The notes: a model not told the origin generated them from the letters alone. 33,048 nucleotides of DNA from an uncultured Bacteroidales bacterium (GCA_902784425.1 CACZUS010000026.1:1-33048), one strand, 5' to 3'. Shown: positions 17,741 to 24,577, counted from the stretch's first letter. A program made the numbers and translations.

Positions 17741-19276
17741 TCACTTTTTTGGTTTATTTTGTGTTTTGTTTTGTGTTTTATTCTGTGGTTTACTCTGTGT
17801 TTTAATCTTACTCCATTTCTTATTTCTGCACAAGAAATGATAGTAGTCATAACTATTATTAAACGATTGCATAAACACCTCTGCAATACGACTAGCTCCC
17901 TTTTCTGTGAAATGGATGTAATCGGTAGTTGCCCATGCAGGAGAATGTTTCACCCACTTCTGCATAGAGTTCTTACCACCCATCACGCTATACATATCCC
18001 AGAACATAGCACCATTTTCCAAAGCTACGCTTTTTAGAGAGTCTATAATCGGTTCCAATTTATCATACGATTGCAATTTACCATCCACCATGGTATTCAT
18101 ATCCGCAGGACCAATGAAGATGATTTTTGCATTAGGATTCAATTTCTTCATGAATGCAATCTGACGTCCGATATTCTTCTTAAAATTGGAGATGCTCTCA
18201 TCCTTCTTCAAATGAGGTGTTGCATTTCCACCATACTCCATTAAGATTAGCTTCACGTTCATCTTCTTCATCGACTCAGAAAGCAATTGAGGAGAGATCT
18301 TGGTAAAGAATGTTCCTGACGAACCACGAAGCGGTATGTTATCCACAAAGACACCACTCTTCGACTCCATCGAGATACCATATATCTCAGCCTTTCCTCT
18401 TATCTTTAATCCCACATTGGATACTGGAGTACCCAACTGCCATGTCAATTTCGTCATTCCTGCCTGCTCCTTTTTCAAGGTTTGGGTCGAGTCCTTTCCA
18501 TTGACCACCAAAGCTGCCGAGAAACCTGCATCCGTATTGCCCACTAACAGACAGACCTTGGAGAATTTTTTAGCATGTGGAAATGTTTTTTTCCACTTTC
18601 TGGATGCGAAAGTCAATGAAACAGAGCCATCTACCTCTGCCATTTGAGCCAATACACCATAACGATCATGAGACAACTTCTGTCGCAAGGTACCATCAGC
18701 AATGTAACGAGGTATACTATCAGATGATGTCTGTGCTACAGACAAAGAAGGTATAGGTTGAATGGCAGGTACCAATCCTGCTCCCCAACCACCAAATTTG
18801 TTTTGTAACTCCTCTCGTATGTAACCCGAAATACGATCCTGCTCTATCTGAGAATCTCCATAATGAAGGATGTGTATTGACGCCTTACCCTTTGCACAGC
18901 TATCCAAATCATCAAAAAGAGAATATAGAATGGAAGGATCATCGTTAGGGAATGTCAATTTAGCAGTAGCCTCAAACAATAATTTCTGATAAGATTTTAG
19001 AGTGTCCGCGAAAGCCATGGAATCCGCCATCTCAGCCTCATAAACGCGATTCAAAGAATCTTGCTCAATCTTCAAACGAAGATCCTCCTCCATGCGTCTC
19101 AATCTGTCATCCGCTGATTCTGTATCCGTTCCACCCTTTTGCATCACCTCTGTCAATGAAGGGAAGTCAAACACCTTACCACAGATTTCCACCCCCTTCT
19201 CTGGGAAAAAAAAACAGAGTCCTATTAACGCCAATAGGATACTACAAAGAAAAATCAACGTATGATATGCTTTCAT
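17741..19276 (-). CDS. Membrane-anchored SGNH/GDSL hydrolase-like protein with a basic tail
   Basis: A 511-residue protein with an N-terminal transmembrane anchor (about residues 6-25), a charged, coiled-coil-like stretch (about 50-115) and an SGNH domain. ILHYGDSQIEQD holds nucleophile S142, LMEYGGNA is block III, and DYIHF gives D452 and H455. The last 25 residues are a disordered basic tail built of QNKT/QNKP units. First gene of the O-acyltransferase operon, with a -7 box at 19493-19500. It differs clearly from the second SGNH protein, so the two probably divide work, for example transfer against binding or removal. This is inferred. Confidence 0.85.
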   Translation of the reverse strand: MKAYHTLIFLCSILLALIGLCFFFPEKGVEICGKVFDFPSLTEVMQKGGTDTESADDRLRRMEEDLRLKIEQDSLNRVYEAEMADSMAFADTLKSYQKLLFEATAKLTFPNDDPSILYSLFDDLDSCAKGKASIHILHYGDSQIEQDRISGYIREELQNKFGGWGAGLVPAIQPIPSLSVAQTSSDSIPRYIADGTLRQKLSHDRYGVLAQMAEVDGSVSLTFASRKWKKTFPHAKKFSKVCLLVGNTDAGFSAALVVNGKDSTQTLKKEQAGMTKLTWQLGTPVSNVGLKIRGKAEIYGISMESKSGVFVDNIPLRGSSGTFFTKISPQLLSESMKKMNVKLILMEYGGNATPHLKKDESISNFKKNIGRQIAFMKKLNPNAKIIFIGPADMNTMVDGKLQSYDKLEPIIDSLKSVALENGAMFWDMYSVMGGKNSMQKWVKHSPAWATTDYIHFTEKGASRIAEVFMQSFNNSYDYYHFLCRNKKWSKIKTQSKPQNKTQNKTQNKPKK

Positions 19277-19492
19277 CTACTCAAATAATTAGGGTTGGGA
19301 ACCATCCTTTCCCCATTAAACATTATTAGCGGGCATTTCCATTTGACAAGTATCAAAACTTGTACCAAATTCGGTTTTTTCGAAAGTTTTTCACTTAATA
19401 ATCTCTTTCAAACCATATTATATTCAACACACAGAAGCACCCATCTCATTCAATAAAGGTGAATTCCAAGAACTCAACTAAAATAATTCTTG

Positions 19493-19500
19493 CAAAGTTA
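19493..19500 (-). promoter_or_regulatory. -7 box for the O-acyltransferase operon
   Basis: The minus strand reads TAACTTTG (TAnnTTTG). It would give a leader of about 210 nt before the ATG at 19276. Confidence 0.4.
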
Positions 19501-19735
19501 CTGAAAATTCCCGAATAAAACCATTTCTATTTATCTTTTTATGCACAAACAAACGAAAGAAGAGTTCAACAGATATCCATCAAAAAACATATTCTACAAA
19601 ACAAAAATGGAATAGGCAATCAAACGGATAAAAGTCAAACTCAACAAAACTAGAGAACAAAATCACAAAATAGACACTATATTAATATTTATTATTGTTT
19701 TTTTTCGTTTTTTCATCAAAAAAAAAGTCGATATG

Positions 19736-19767
19736 TTTAGGCTAACAAAAATATTTACATATATTTG
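19736..19767 (+). promoter_or_regulatory. Promoter for the small winged-helix gene
   Basis: TATATTTG at 19760-19767 is an exact -7 match. TTTA at 19736-19739 lies 20 nt upstream, a near match to the -33 TTTG at the right spacing. The ATG is 33 nt downstream. Confidence 0.65.
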
Positions 19768-19800
19768 CATTAAAATATTAACAACCATAAGTATATTGAT

Positions 19801-20001
19801 ATGTTACAACATTGTATTGGAGAAAACGCAGGAAAAGTTTGGCGTCTTCTAAACGAAAAAGGTGAGTTGACATTTGCTCAAATCAAGAAAGAACTCAAAG
19901 GAAAAAACGAAGAGCTTTACATGGCTTTAGGATGGTTGCTTCGCGAGAATGCTATCTATAGCCGTGACGAAGAAGACAAAACATTTTTCGGCTGCAAGTA
20001 A
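19801..20001 (+). CDS. Small winged helix-turn-helix protein (DUF2582-like)
   Basis: A 66-residue protein that is a single winged helix: helix one ENAGKVWRLLNE, helix two FAQIKKELKG, recognition helix NEELYMALGWLLREN, wing IYSRDEEDKTFFGC. This matches the DUF2582-type winged-helix family common in Bacteroidales. It would bind nucleic acid or partner proteins; its target is unknown. It has its own promoter and a strong terminator, so it is transcribed alone. Confidence 0.85.
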   Translation: MLQHCIGENAGKVWRLLNEKGELTFAQIKKELKGKNEELYMALGWLLRENAIYSRDEEDKTFFGCK

Positions 20002-20023
20002 TTTTTTACTTTATTAGTAAATA

Positions 20024-20059
20024 AAGGGAAGTTTTCACACGAAGCCTTCCCTTTTTTTG
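20024..20059 (+). terminator. Rho-independent terminator of the winged-helix gene
   Basis: AAGGGAAG (20024-20031) pairs with CTTCCCTT (20046-20053), followed by TTTTT. It lies 22 nt after the stop. Confidence 0.9.
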
Positions 20060-20112
20060 TGTCAAAAATGGGACGTCTCAAAATTTGATTTCGATACGTC
20101 TCTGCATTATAA

Positions 20113-20145
20113 AAGAGGGCATATCTATTTATGACACGCCCTCTT
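20113..20145 (-). terminator. Terminator of the displaced creD 3' end
   Basis: AAGAGGGC (20113-20120) pairs with GCCCTCTT (20138-20145). Read on the minus strand it ends in TTTTAT. It sits 28 nt after the stop of the creD fragment, as the intact creD terminator (21813-21842) does after its own stop. The two hairpins differ in sequence. Confidence 0.8.
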
Positions 20146-20172
20146 ACGTTGTTTAATTTATAGGAACTATGA

Positions 20173-20289
20173 TTATTCTGCCTTCGACCAATTAATCCGT
20201 TGAGAGATATACATCAATACGGCGAGGATGACGAACAATCCCAAACTACCGGCTAGCAGTGCGTATGTTTCCATTCGGATCAATATAAA
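20173..20289 (-). pseudogene. creD: Displaced 3' end of creD (38 codons plus stop)
   Basis: The minus strand encodes FILIRMETYALLAGSLGLF and on to QRINWSKAE-stop. It equals the last 38 residues of CreD at 21870-23213 with one change (I for L). At DNA level 20255-20289 is identical to 21952-21986 (35 bp), while 20173-20254 differs from 21870-21951 at 13 of 82 positions, 12 of them synonymous. Homology stops abruptly at 20289, where an in-frame TGA precedes the fragment, so it cannot be translated as part of a longer CreD. It is therefore a fragment that evolved under protein-level selection before being cut off. Confidence 0.92.
20255..20289. repeat. 35-bp direct repeat, copy 1 (candidate att core)
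   Basis: Identical to 21952-21986 in the same orientation. Beyond 20289 all similarity to creD ends, and below 20255 it drops to 84 percent. This is the arrangement expected of a recombination core. Confidence 0.75.
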
Positions 20290-20349
20290 TCAGCCGTCTT
20301 TACAACTGCAACTGAAATTCCTTTTTCCGTCAATTCATAACAATATTCT

Positions 20350-20384
20350 GTTTTTAAGTCCTATAATGTTTTTATGTTAAACAT
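20350..20384. repeat. 35-bp internal direct repeat, copy 1
   Basis: GTTTTTAAGT-C-CTATAAT, then GTTTTTATG and TTAAACAT. It matches 21427-21462 with three mismatches and one indel, same orientation. Confidence 0.8.
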
Positions 20385-20473
20385 GAGGGTTCTGGTAGCA
20401 ATTGAGGACCTTCTTTGAATGAAAAGAAAGAAGTCATCAAGATAGAAATAATTATAAAATTAAAATTTTTCAT
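20372..20473 (-). CDS. Tiny secreted/membrane peptide ORF (33 residues)
   Basis: ATG at 20473 opens a frame that starts MKNFNFIIISILMTSFFSF, a good short signal-peptide or membrane segment, then KEGPQLLPEPSCLT and stop. It begins 26 nt after the stop of the secreted protein gene on the same strand. Its stop lies inside the 35-bp repeat. It may be a real peptide or the front of a gene cut off by recombination. I do not recognise it. Confidence 0.35.
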   Translation of the reverse strand: MKNFNFIIISILMTSFFSFKEGPQLLPEPSCLT

Positions 20474-20498
20474 GATTGTAATAGTTTTGTCTGCATCT

Positions 20499-21410
20499 TT
20501 AGTCAGCATATTCTACCACATTTGTCAGAAACTCTTTGAAAGAACATGCAGGAACTTTTGGACCTTTTGATTTTATTTCAAATCTGGCTGTCTGTTTGTT
20601 CCATTTCAGGGTCATTTCAACACAATTCAGTGACTGATATATGTCATATATTCTTTTTACATCTATAATACATAAAAGAACATCTGAATAGACGGCTTCA
20701 CCCCCATTGTTGTGGGAATTGTAGGAAGAAACAATCTTTTGAAATTTTTCTTGTTGCTCGGCAGATAGTTCATCAAATTTACCTTCCGCAGCCCAAAGAA
20801 GTGTGTTGTTATCAACTTCTTTTGCTATGTATTTTATGCAATGTAACGTTGACCAGTTTTTCATATCTGCGGTTGATTTAAATGTCAATCCATTTACATC
20901 ATTGGGAACAGAGCCCAAGGGAAGTACGCTAAGCTTAACATTCATGTCAGTACCTACCTGTGGAATTATAAATTTTAGCAGGAATGAGAAATCTATGGGC
21001 TTTTCTAAGTGATAGTCGGTGAACGATTTAAGACCAAACCCTTCAGGCATAATATCTAAAATATTTCTATTGGAATCCGACATGCCATAATCAGCAGCAC
21101 AATAAAATTCTTCGTATTTAATATATGTGTATTGTCCATTGGCATCCTTGAATGCTGCAGCTTTAGCTTCACAGCCACATTCGGGGGTAGGCCAGCTGCC
21201 AGAAGTCCATACATACCCATTAGGTATGTCGTATTCGATAACCCCATACTCAAACTCTTGTCCATACTCGTTGACATCTGTTCCTATACTTTTCCATGCA
21301 TTGTAGCATCTTGACACCATATTGAATAGATTTTCCTTCATCGTTTGTGCATTAACGATTGTGGTCATACCTAATCCTAATAATAATAAAAATGTACACT
21401 TTTTTCTCAT
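20499..21410 (-). CDS. Secreted protein of unknown function
   Basis: A 303-residue protein with a clear signal peptide (MRKKCTFLLLLGLGMTTIVNAQ). The frame extends four codons upstream to a TTG at 21422, but the ATG at 21410 gives a normal signal peptide. The mature part includes PTPECGCEAKAAAFKD (three cysteines within about 10 residues upstream and nearby), a region LSVLPLGSVPNDVNGL, and a C-terminal strand VEMTLKWNKQTARFEIKSKG. I recognise no family. It has no T9SS tail. It is the only full gene between the two creD ends and is the likely cargo of that segment. The 35-bp repeat copy 2 lies directly upstream (21427-21462). Confidence 0.75.
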   Translation of the reverse strand: MRKKCTFLLLLGLGMTTIVNAQTMKENLFNMVSRCYNAWKSIGTDVNEYGQEFEYGVIEYDIPNGYVWTSGSWPTPECGCEAKAAAFKDANGQYTYIKYEEFYCAADYGMSDSNRNILDIMPEGFGLKSFTDYHLEKPIDFSFLLKFIIPQVGTDMNVKLSVLPLGSVPNDVNGLTFKSTADMKNWSTLHCIKYIAKEVDNNTLLWAAEGKFDELSAEQQEKFQKIVSSYNSHNNGGEAVYSDVLLCIIDVKRIYDIYQSLNCVEMTLKWNKQTARFEIKSKGPKVPACSFKEFLTNVVEYAD

Positions 21411-21426
21411 CTTTTGAGGCAATTTT

Positions 21427-21462
21427 GTTTTTAAGTACTATAATTGTTTTGATGTTAAAAAT
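21427..21462. repeat. 35-bp internal direct repeat, copy 2, leader of the secreted-protein gene
   Basis: GTTTTTAAGT-A-CTATAATTG, then TTTTGATG and TTAAAAAT. Second copy of 20350-20384. On the minus strand it ends 16 nt before the ATG at 21410, so it may carry leader or promoter function. Confidence 0.8.
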
Positions 21463-21498
21463 AGTAATTCATAATCATTCAAACACAAAGAATTTTTA

Positions 21499-21675
21499 TT
21501 AGAAAAGCTCGACCATTTCAAGCATTTTCAAGGAATTCTCCTGCGCTTTTTTGCATTTTCGTCGACCATAACAATGATACGAATACTCGTTCTGTTTATC
21601 GGCGACTAAGATTACGCCAGAATCTCCGCATCGTCCCTCTTCTTCTCCGTGAAGGCTGCCGTGAAATTTCTTCTT
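21499..21675 (-). pseudogene. Start-less coding remnant
   Basis: A 58-residue open frame with coding-like composition and no start codon near its front; a TAA lies just upstream. It reads FHGSLHGEEEGRCGDSG, then VILVADKQNEYSYHCYGR, and ends MLEMVELF-stop. I do not recognise the family with confidence. It looks like the C-terminus of a small cysteine-containing protein whose front was lost or frameshifted. Confidence 0.4.
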
Positions 21676-21750
21676 TTACTTTTCATGCCTGCTAATTTAA
21701 GTTTTATTTTCTTAATTTAGCAACTAGTTCTAAAAATAGGCAGTATTATA

Positions 21751-21778
21751 GAATTAAGAATTAAGAATTAAGAATTCC
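21751..21778. repeat. Tandem heptamer repeat (GAATTAA)n
   Basis: Three full GAATTAA units and a partial GAATTCC. In reverse complement it belongs to the same family as the heptamers at 14497-14538. Confidence 0.75.
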
Positions 21779-21812
21779 TCAAGGACAGTACAGCATCATG
21801 GGCGCGAACATC

Positions 21813-21842
21813 AAAACAGCCAGAGATCTTACTCCCTGGCTG
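21813..21842 (-). terminator. Terminator of creD
   Basis: CAGCCAG (21817-21823) pairs with CTGGCTG (21836-21842). Read on the minus strand it is followed by TTTTG. It lies 28 nt after the creD stop. Confidence 0.8.
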
Positions 21843-21869
21843 TCACGTTGTTTAATTTAAAAGATATAA

Positions 21870-23213
21870 TTATTCCGCCTTCGACCAGTTGATGCGCTGA
21901 GAGAGATACATCAACACTGCAAGGATAACAAACAATCCTAAACTACCGGCCAGCAGTGCGTATGTTTCCATTCGGATCAATATAAAGATGTAAGTATAAA
22001 GTCCGAATAATGAAGCCCCTATGTAGGCTGCAGTCTTACGTATTTTCAATACACCTACGGAATAGAGCGTAATCAAGACAACAGTCATTATCGTTGAAAT
22101 CCAGTATGATGGTACAAATCCTATATGTTCAGACATTGAGAGCAGCAATGAATAGAACAAAGTCAACGCCAAACCAACCAATGTGTATTGCAATGGATGC
22201 ACCCTTCTCTTTTGAATAATCTCAATGAAGAAGAACAACACAAAGGTGAGGATTACGAACAACTCTGCATACTTCACACAACGCAATGTCTTTTGATAAT
22301 GCTGTACAGGAATCAACAAATTCACACCAAACTCAGACTCTTTAAACTCAGATGCATCCACATTTCCTATAATCTGTTGAGGGTATGCACGATTTACATA
22401 CGAAACCTTCCATTCACTGCTAAATCCATCCTCCTTCACCTCTCTTGTTGTTGGCAAAAAATTACCACAAAAACTTGGTGTATGACAATTTGACGTCAAC
22501 GAAACAACTGTCTCCTTTCCGATAGGAAGGAATTTTATTGATTGCGAACCTTTAAGATTCAAAACCATCTTAAATGGCACCTTCTCTCCTGCTTTCCATT
22601 GCGACAAATTCACATAAGCAGAAAATCTTTTCGTCGATAACATGGATTCTCCATTCGGCACTAACGTATATGTTTCATTTCCTAGTGTCAATTTTATCTC
22701 CTCCGAAATTCCTTTTATGTCTGATATAGATATTTGAACATTTTCATCCGATATATCTCGTCCGAAATCAGCCACAATCTCATCAGAAAAGACAAAACTA
22801 CCCGTTATCTCAATTGGCGCATTATACGTTACAATCTCATAAATTCCCCTTTTCAACTGCTGCGAATTGACGGTTCCATTAATTTTCAATTCTTCAGGGA
22901 GCAATTTTACATGACGATCATATGTCTCATATTTTTTCTCGTTTCCCTCCATATGACAATACCTTACTTTTAAATCATAATTGATAGTCGGCGCAATAAT
23001 CAACTGCTCGTCACCCCACTGTTCAAACACATCTTTCATAGCAGTTCTTGCCGTGTATTCACGCTCTTCTATCAAACTCTCCACCATCTTTATGGGTATA
23101 AGTAGCAACAACGTAATAATACCTATTGCTATCGACTTTAAAATCAATCTCTTGTTTGGATTAGCAGCCATAACTTCTGTTGTTGCTTCCCTCTTTTCAT
23201 TCATATTTTCCAT
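21870..23213 (-). CDS. creD: Inner-membrane protein CreD
   Basis: A 447-residue CreD family protein. One membrane span lies near the N-terminus (about 25-43), then a large extracytoplasmic domain (about 45-310), then about five spans at the C-terminus (about 320-435). Characteristic segments are REYTARTAMKDVFEQWGDEQ, the FLPIGKETVVSL strand and MSEHIGFVPSYWISTIMTV. CreD is linked to envelope stress and beta-lactam response in Proteobacteria; the Bacteroidota role is not established. It is the last gene of an operon with a winged-helix regulator, and a perfect palindrome lies 19 nt upstream of its ATG. Its last 38 residues are duplicated at 20173-20289. The ATG at 23213 was used; MNEKRE three codons later is an alternative. 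Confidence 0.92.
   Translation of the reverse strand: MENMNEKREATTEVMAANPNKRLILKSIAIGIITLLLLIPIKMVESLIEEREYTARTAMKDVFEQWGDEQLIIAPTINYDLKVRYCHMEGNEKKYETYDRHVKLLPEELKINGTVNSQQLKRGIYEIVTYNAPIEITGSFVFSDEIVADFGRDISDENVQISISDIKGISEEIKLTLGNETYTLVPNGESMLSTKRFSAYVNLSQWKAGEKVPFKMVLNLKGSQSIKFLPIGKETVVSLTSNCHTPSFCGNFLPTTREVKEDGFSSEWKVSYVNRAYPQQIIGNVDASEFKESEFGVNLLIPVQHYQKTLRCVKYAELFVILTFVLFFFIEIIQKRRVHPLQYTLVGLALTLFYSLLLSMSEHIGFVPSYWISTIMTVVLITLYSVGVLKIRKTAAYIGASLFGLYTYIFILIRMETYALLAGSLGLFVILAVLMYLSQRINWSKAE
21952..21986. repeat. 35-bp direct repeat, copy 2, inside creD (candidate att core)
   Basis: Identical to 20255-20289. It codes residues near the end of CreD (FILIRMETYALL). The creD sequence distal to it (21870-21951) is the part that diverges from the displaced copy. 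Confidence 0.75.
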
Positions 23214-23231
23214 ATCCGTTTATTTTTAAAA

Positions 23232-23252
23232 GTACTTTGAATTTCAAAGTAC
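23232..23252. promoter_or_regulatory. Perfect palindrome upstream of creD (candidate operator)
   Basis: GTACTTTGAA, one T, TTCAAAGTAC: 10-bp arms around a single base. It lies 19 nt upstream of the creD ATG and directly downstream of the winged-helix gene (stop 23272). Confidence 0.75.
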
Positions 23253-23271
23253 GAGGTTAAAAAAAATTTTG

Positions 23272-23577
23272 TTATTTATTCATTGATTTTTTCAAGAAAG
23301 CCTCCAATGCATTCAAATGGTCGGTAAACGCCACACGTCCTTCTTGCGTTATATTGTAAGTGGTGTTTGGTTTACGTCCAATGAACTGCTTTTTCGATTC
23401 GATATAGCCCATCTCTTCCAAACTTCTCGTATGGCTGGCCAGATTACCATCCGTAAGTTCCAACAGCGACTTCAGAGAAGAGAAATCCAACTCGTCATTC
23501 ACCATCAATGCAGACATGATGCCTAATCGAACTTTACTTTCGAACGCTTTATTGATATTTTTTAAATCCGAATTCAT
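23272..23577 (-). CDS. Winged helix-turn-helix transcriptional regulator (HTH_34-like)
   Basis: A 101-residue single-domain winged helix. Residues about 8-80 hold helix FESKVRLGIMSAL, helix LDFSSLKSLL, recognition helix DGNLASHTRSLEEMGYI and wing KQFIGRKPNTTYNITQEG. This is the MarR/PadR-like family often encoded next to CreD and small membrane proteins in Bacteroidota. The C-terminal helix probably makes the dimer. It sits between the membrane protein gene (59 nt) and creD (58 nt). A palindrome starts 3 nt upstream of its ATG. It most likely represses its own operon through the related palindromes; the inducer is unknown. Confidence 0.88.
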   Translation of the reverse strand: MNSDLKNINKAFESKVRLGIMSALMVNDELDFSSLKSLLELTDGNLASHTRSLEEMGYIESKKQFIGRKPNTTYNITQEGRVAFTDHLNALEAFLKKSMNK

Positions 23578-23580
23578 ATT

Positions 23581-23597
23581 TTATTGAATTTCAATAA
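23581..23597. promoter_or_regulatory. Palindrome upstream of the winged-helix regulator (candidate operator)
   Basis: TTATTGAA, one T, TTCAATAA. It shares the TTGAATTTCAA core with the creD palindrome and abuts the regulator start codon. Confidence 0.6.
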
Positions 23598-23636
23598 ATT
23601 GATCTACTGATGTTTACTCATTCAGTTCAGAGTCAA

Positions 23637-24248
23637 TCACTCCTCCCCTTTTTTCTTTCTTTCATACATGAAGTAAAAGATAATACCATATATAATATGG
23701 CAAACACCAAATCCTATCATCCAGAACAACAAAGAATGTTGAATCATCAGAAAATCAACCAATCCCAGAACCAACTGTACATATCCTAGGTATTTGATGT
23801 TTGAAAAAGTAAAGTTAGACAAATTAACAAGCGCCAATCCGTAAAATATCAGCATGAATGAGGAGGTTAATCCATAATGGCCTTGATATATCAATCCTAC
23901 ACACAATACACCTCCGATGATAAGTGGTAAGAAGAAACTCCAAAGCATCTTCCGAACCGTTTTGTCAAATTTGAACAACAACCCATTTTTCTCCGCTTTC
24001 CTTTTGGCAAAGTAAAGAACCGTAGCAAAACATATAACGAACAAAGCAATGGCCATTATCATCAAACTCCTCACCTTGTACACATGCAACCATCCATTCT
24101 CTAATATGCTTTTTGCCACAAACGATGCCACCACCGCCAATATACCTACTACAAATGCCGATATACCACTTAATGACAGCACCTTGGTCGAGCGTTCCAT
24201 CATATTCCGAATCTCGGATAACGTATTGATCACTTCTTTGTTTTCCAT
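23637..24248 (-). CDS. Multi-pass membrane protein of the CreD operon
   Basis: A 203-residue membrane protein with an amphipathic N-terminus (EVINTLSEIRNMMERSTKVLSL) and about six hydrophobic spans. The frame stays open to 24284, but that start would lie inside the operator and -7 box. The ATG at 24248 is preferred. I do not recognise a named family; similar small membrane proteins accompany winged-helix regulators in Bacteroidota. As first gene of the operon it may be the sensor or partner of the regulator, which is inferred from position only. Confidence 0.75.
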   Translation of the reverse strand: MENKEVINTLSEIRNMMERSTKVLSLSGISAFVVGILAVVASFVAKSILENGWLHVYKVRSLMIMAIALFVICFATVLYFAKRKAEKNGLLFKFDKTVRKMLWSFFLPLIIGGVLCVGLIYQGHYGLTSSFMLIFYGLALVNLSNFTFSNIKYLGYVQLVLGLVDFLMIQHSLLFWMIGFGVCHIIYGIIFYFMYERKKKGEE

Positions 24249-24268
24249 ACTGATAATTAATTTTAAAA

Positions 24269-24290
24269 GTACTTTGTACTGCAAAGTTAC
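24269..24290. promoter_or_regulatory. Imperfect palindrome at the CreD operon promoter (candidate operator)
   Basis: GTACTTTG, five bases, CAAAGTTAC. It has the same half-sites and the same 5-bp spacer as the palindrome before creD, with one inserted T. The right arm is also the minus-strand -7 box. Confidence 0.7.
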
Positions 24291-24311
24291 AAATAATTTG
24301 ATTCTTGCAAA
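24282..24311 (-). promoter_or_regulatory. Promoter of the CreD operon
   Basis: Read on the minus strand: TTTG (24311-24308), 18 nt, TAACTTTG (24289-24282). Both boxes match the Bacteroidota consensus with slightly short spacing. The operator overlaps the -7 box, which suits repression. Confidence 0.65.
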
Positions 24312-24372
24312 ATTTTCAAGGTGTTTTTTTATGCGATTTTATGCAATAAAATATAAACAATTGATTATCAAT

Positions 24373-24406
24373 ATAAAAAAAAGGAACGCTACTAGCATTC
24401 CTTTTT
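24373..24406 (-). terminator. Terminator downstream of the NhaC gene
   Basis: AAGGAACGCT (24381-24390) pairs with AGCATTCCTT (24394-24403) with one mismatch. On the minus strand it is followed by a run of T. It may also work on the plus strand. Confidence 0.85.
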
Positions 24407-24577
24407 AGTCACATATAAAATAACAATATTTTATGGTACGCTTGACATACTCACCCAGGAATTCACAAATCCGACAAATATGTTTTCAAATGGACTTATT
24501 GGCAGAGGATAACAGGAAGTTGCCATATAGAGATTTGTAAGATTTGATTAGATTTTAGACCAAACTCTACTACCCAT

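Larger units (their letters stand above)
19277..19800. other. Divergent intergenic region, AT-rich
   Basis: 524 bp without a credible gene. It contains a minus-strand -7 box (19493-19500), a plus-strand promoter (19736-19767) and a T-tract facing an A-tract (19697-19728) that should be bent and may act as an upstream element. The rest shows nothing I can name. Confidence 0.5.
24249..24577. other. Intergenic region between the NhaC gene and the CreD operon
   Basis: 329 bp. It holds the operon operator and promoter (24269-24311) and the NhaC terminator (24373-24406). The remaining 24410-24577 shows no gene or clear element. Confidence 0.6.

Noticed and set aside
21606-21686. Frame starting MKSKRRNFTAAF as an IS3-type transposase OrfA start
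   Set aside because: Only about 12 residues resemble such a start and the frame stops after 25 codons. No terminal inverted repeats were found. It is kept only as part of the decayed region.
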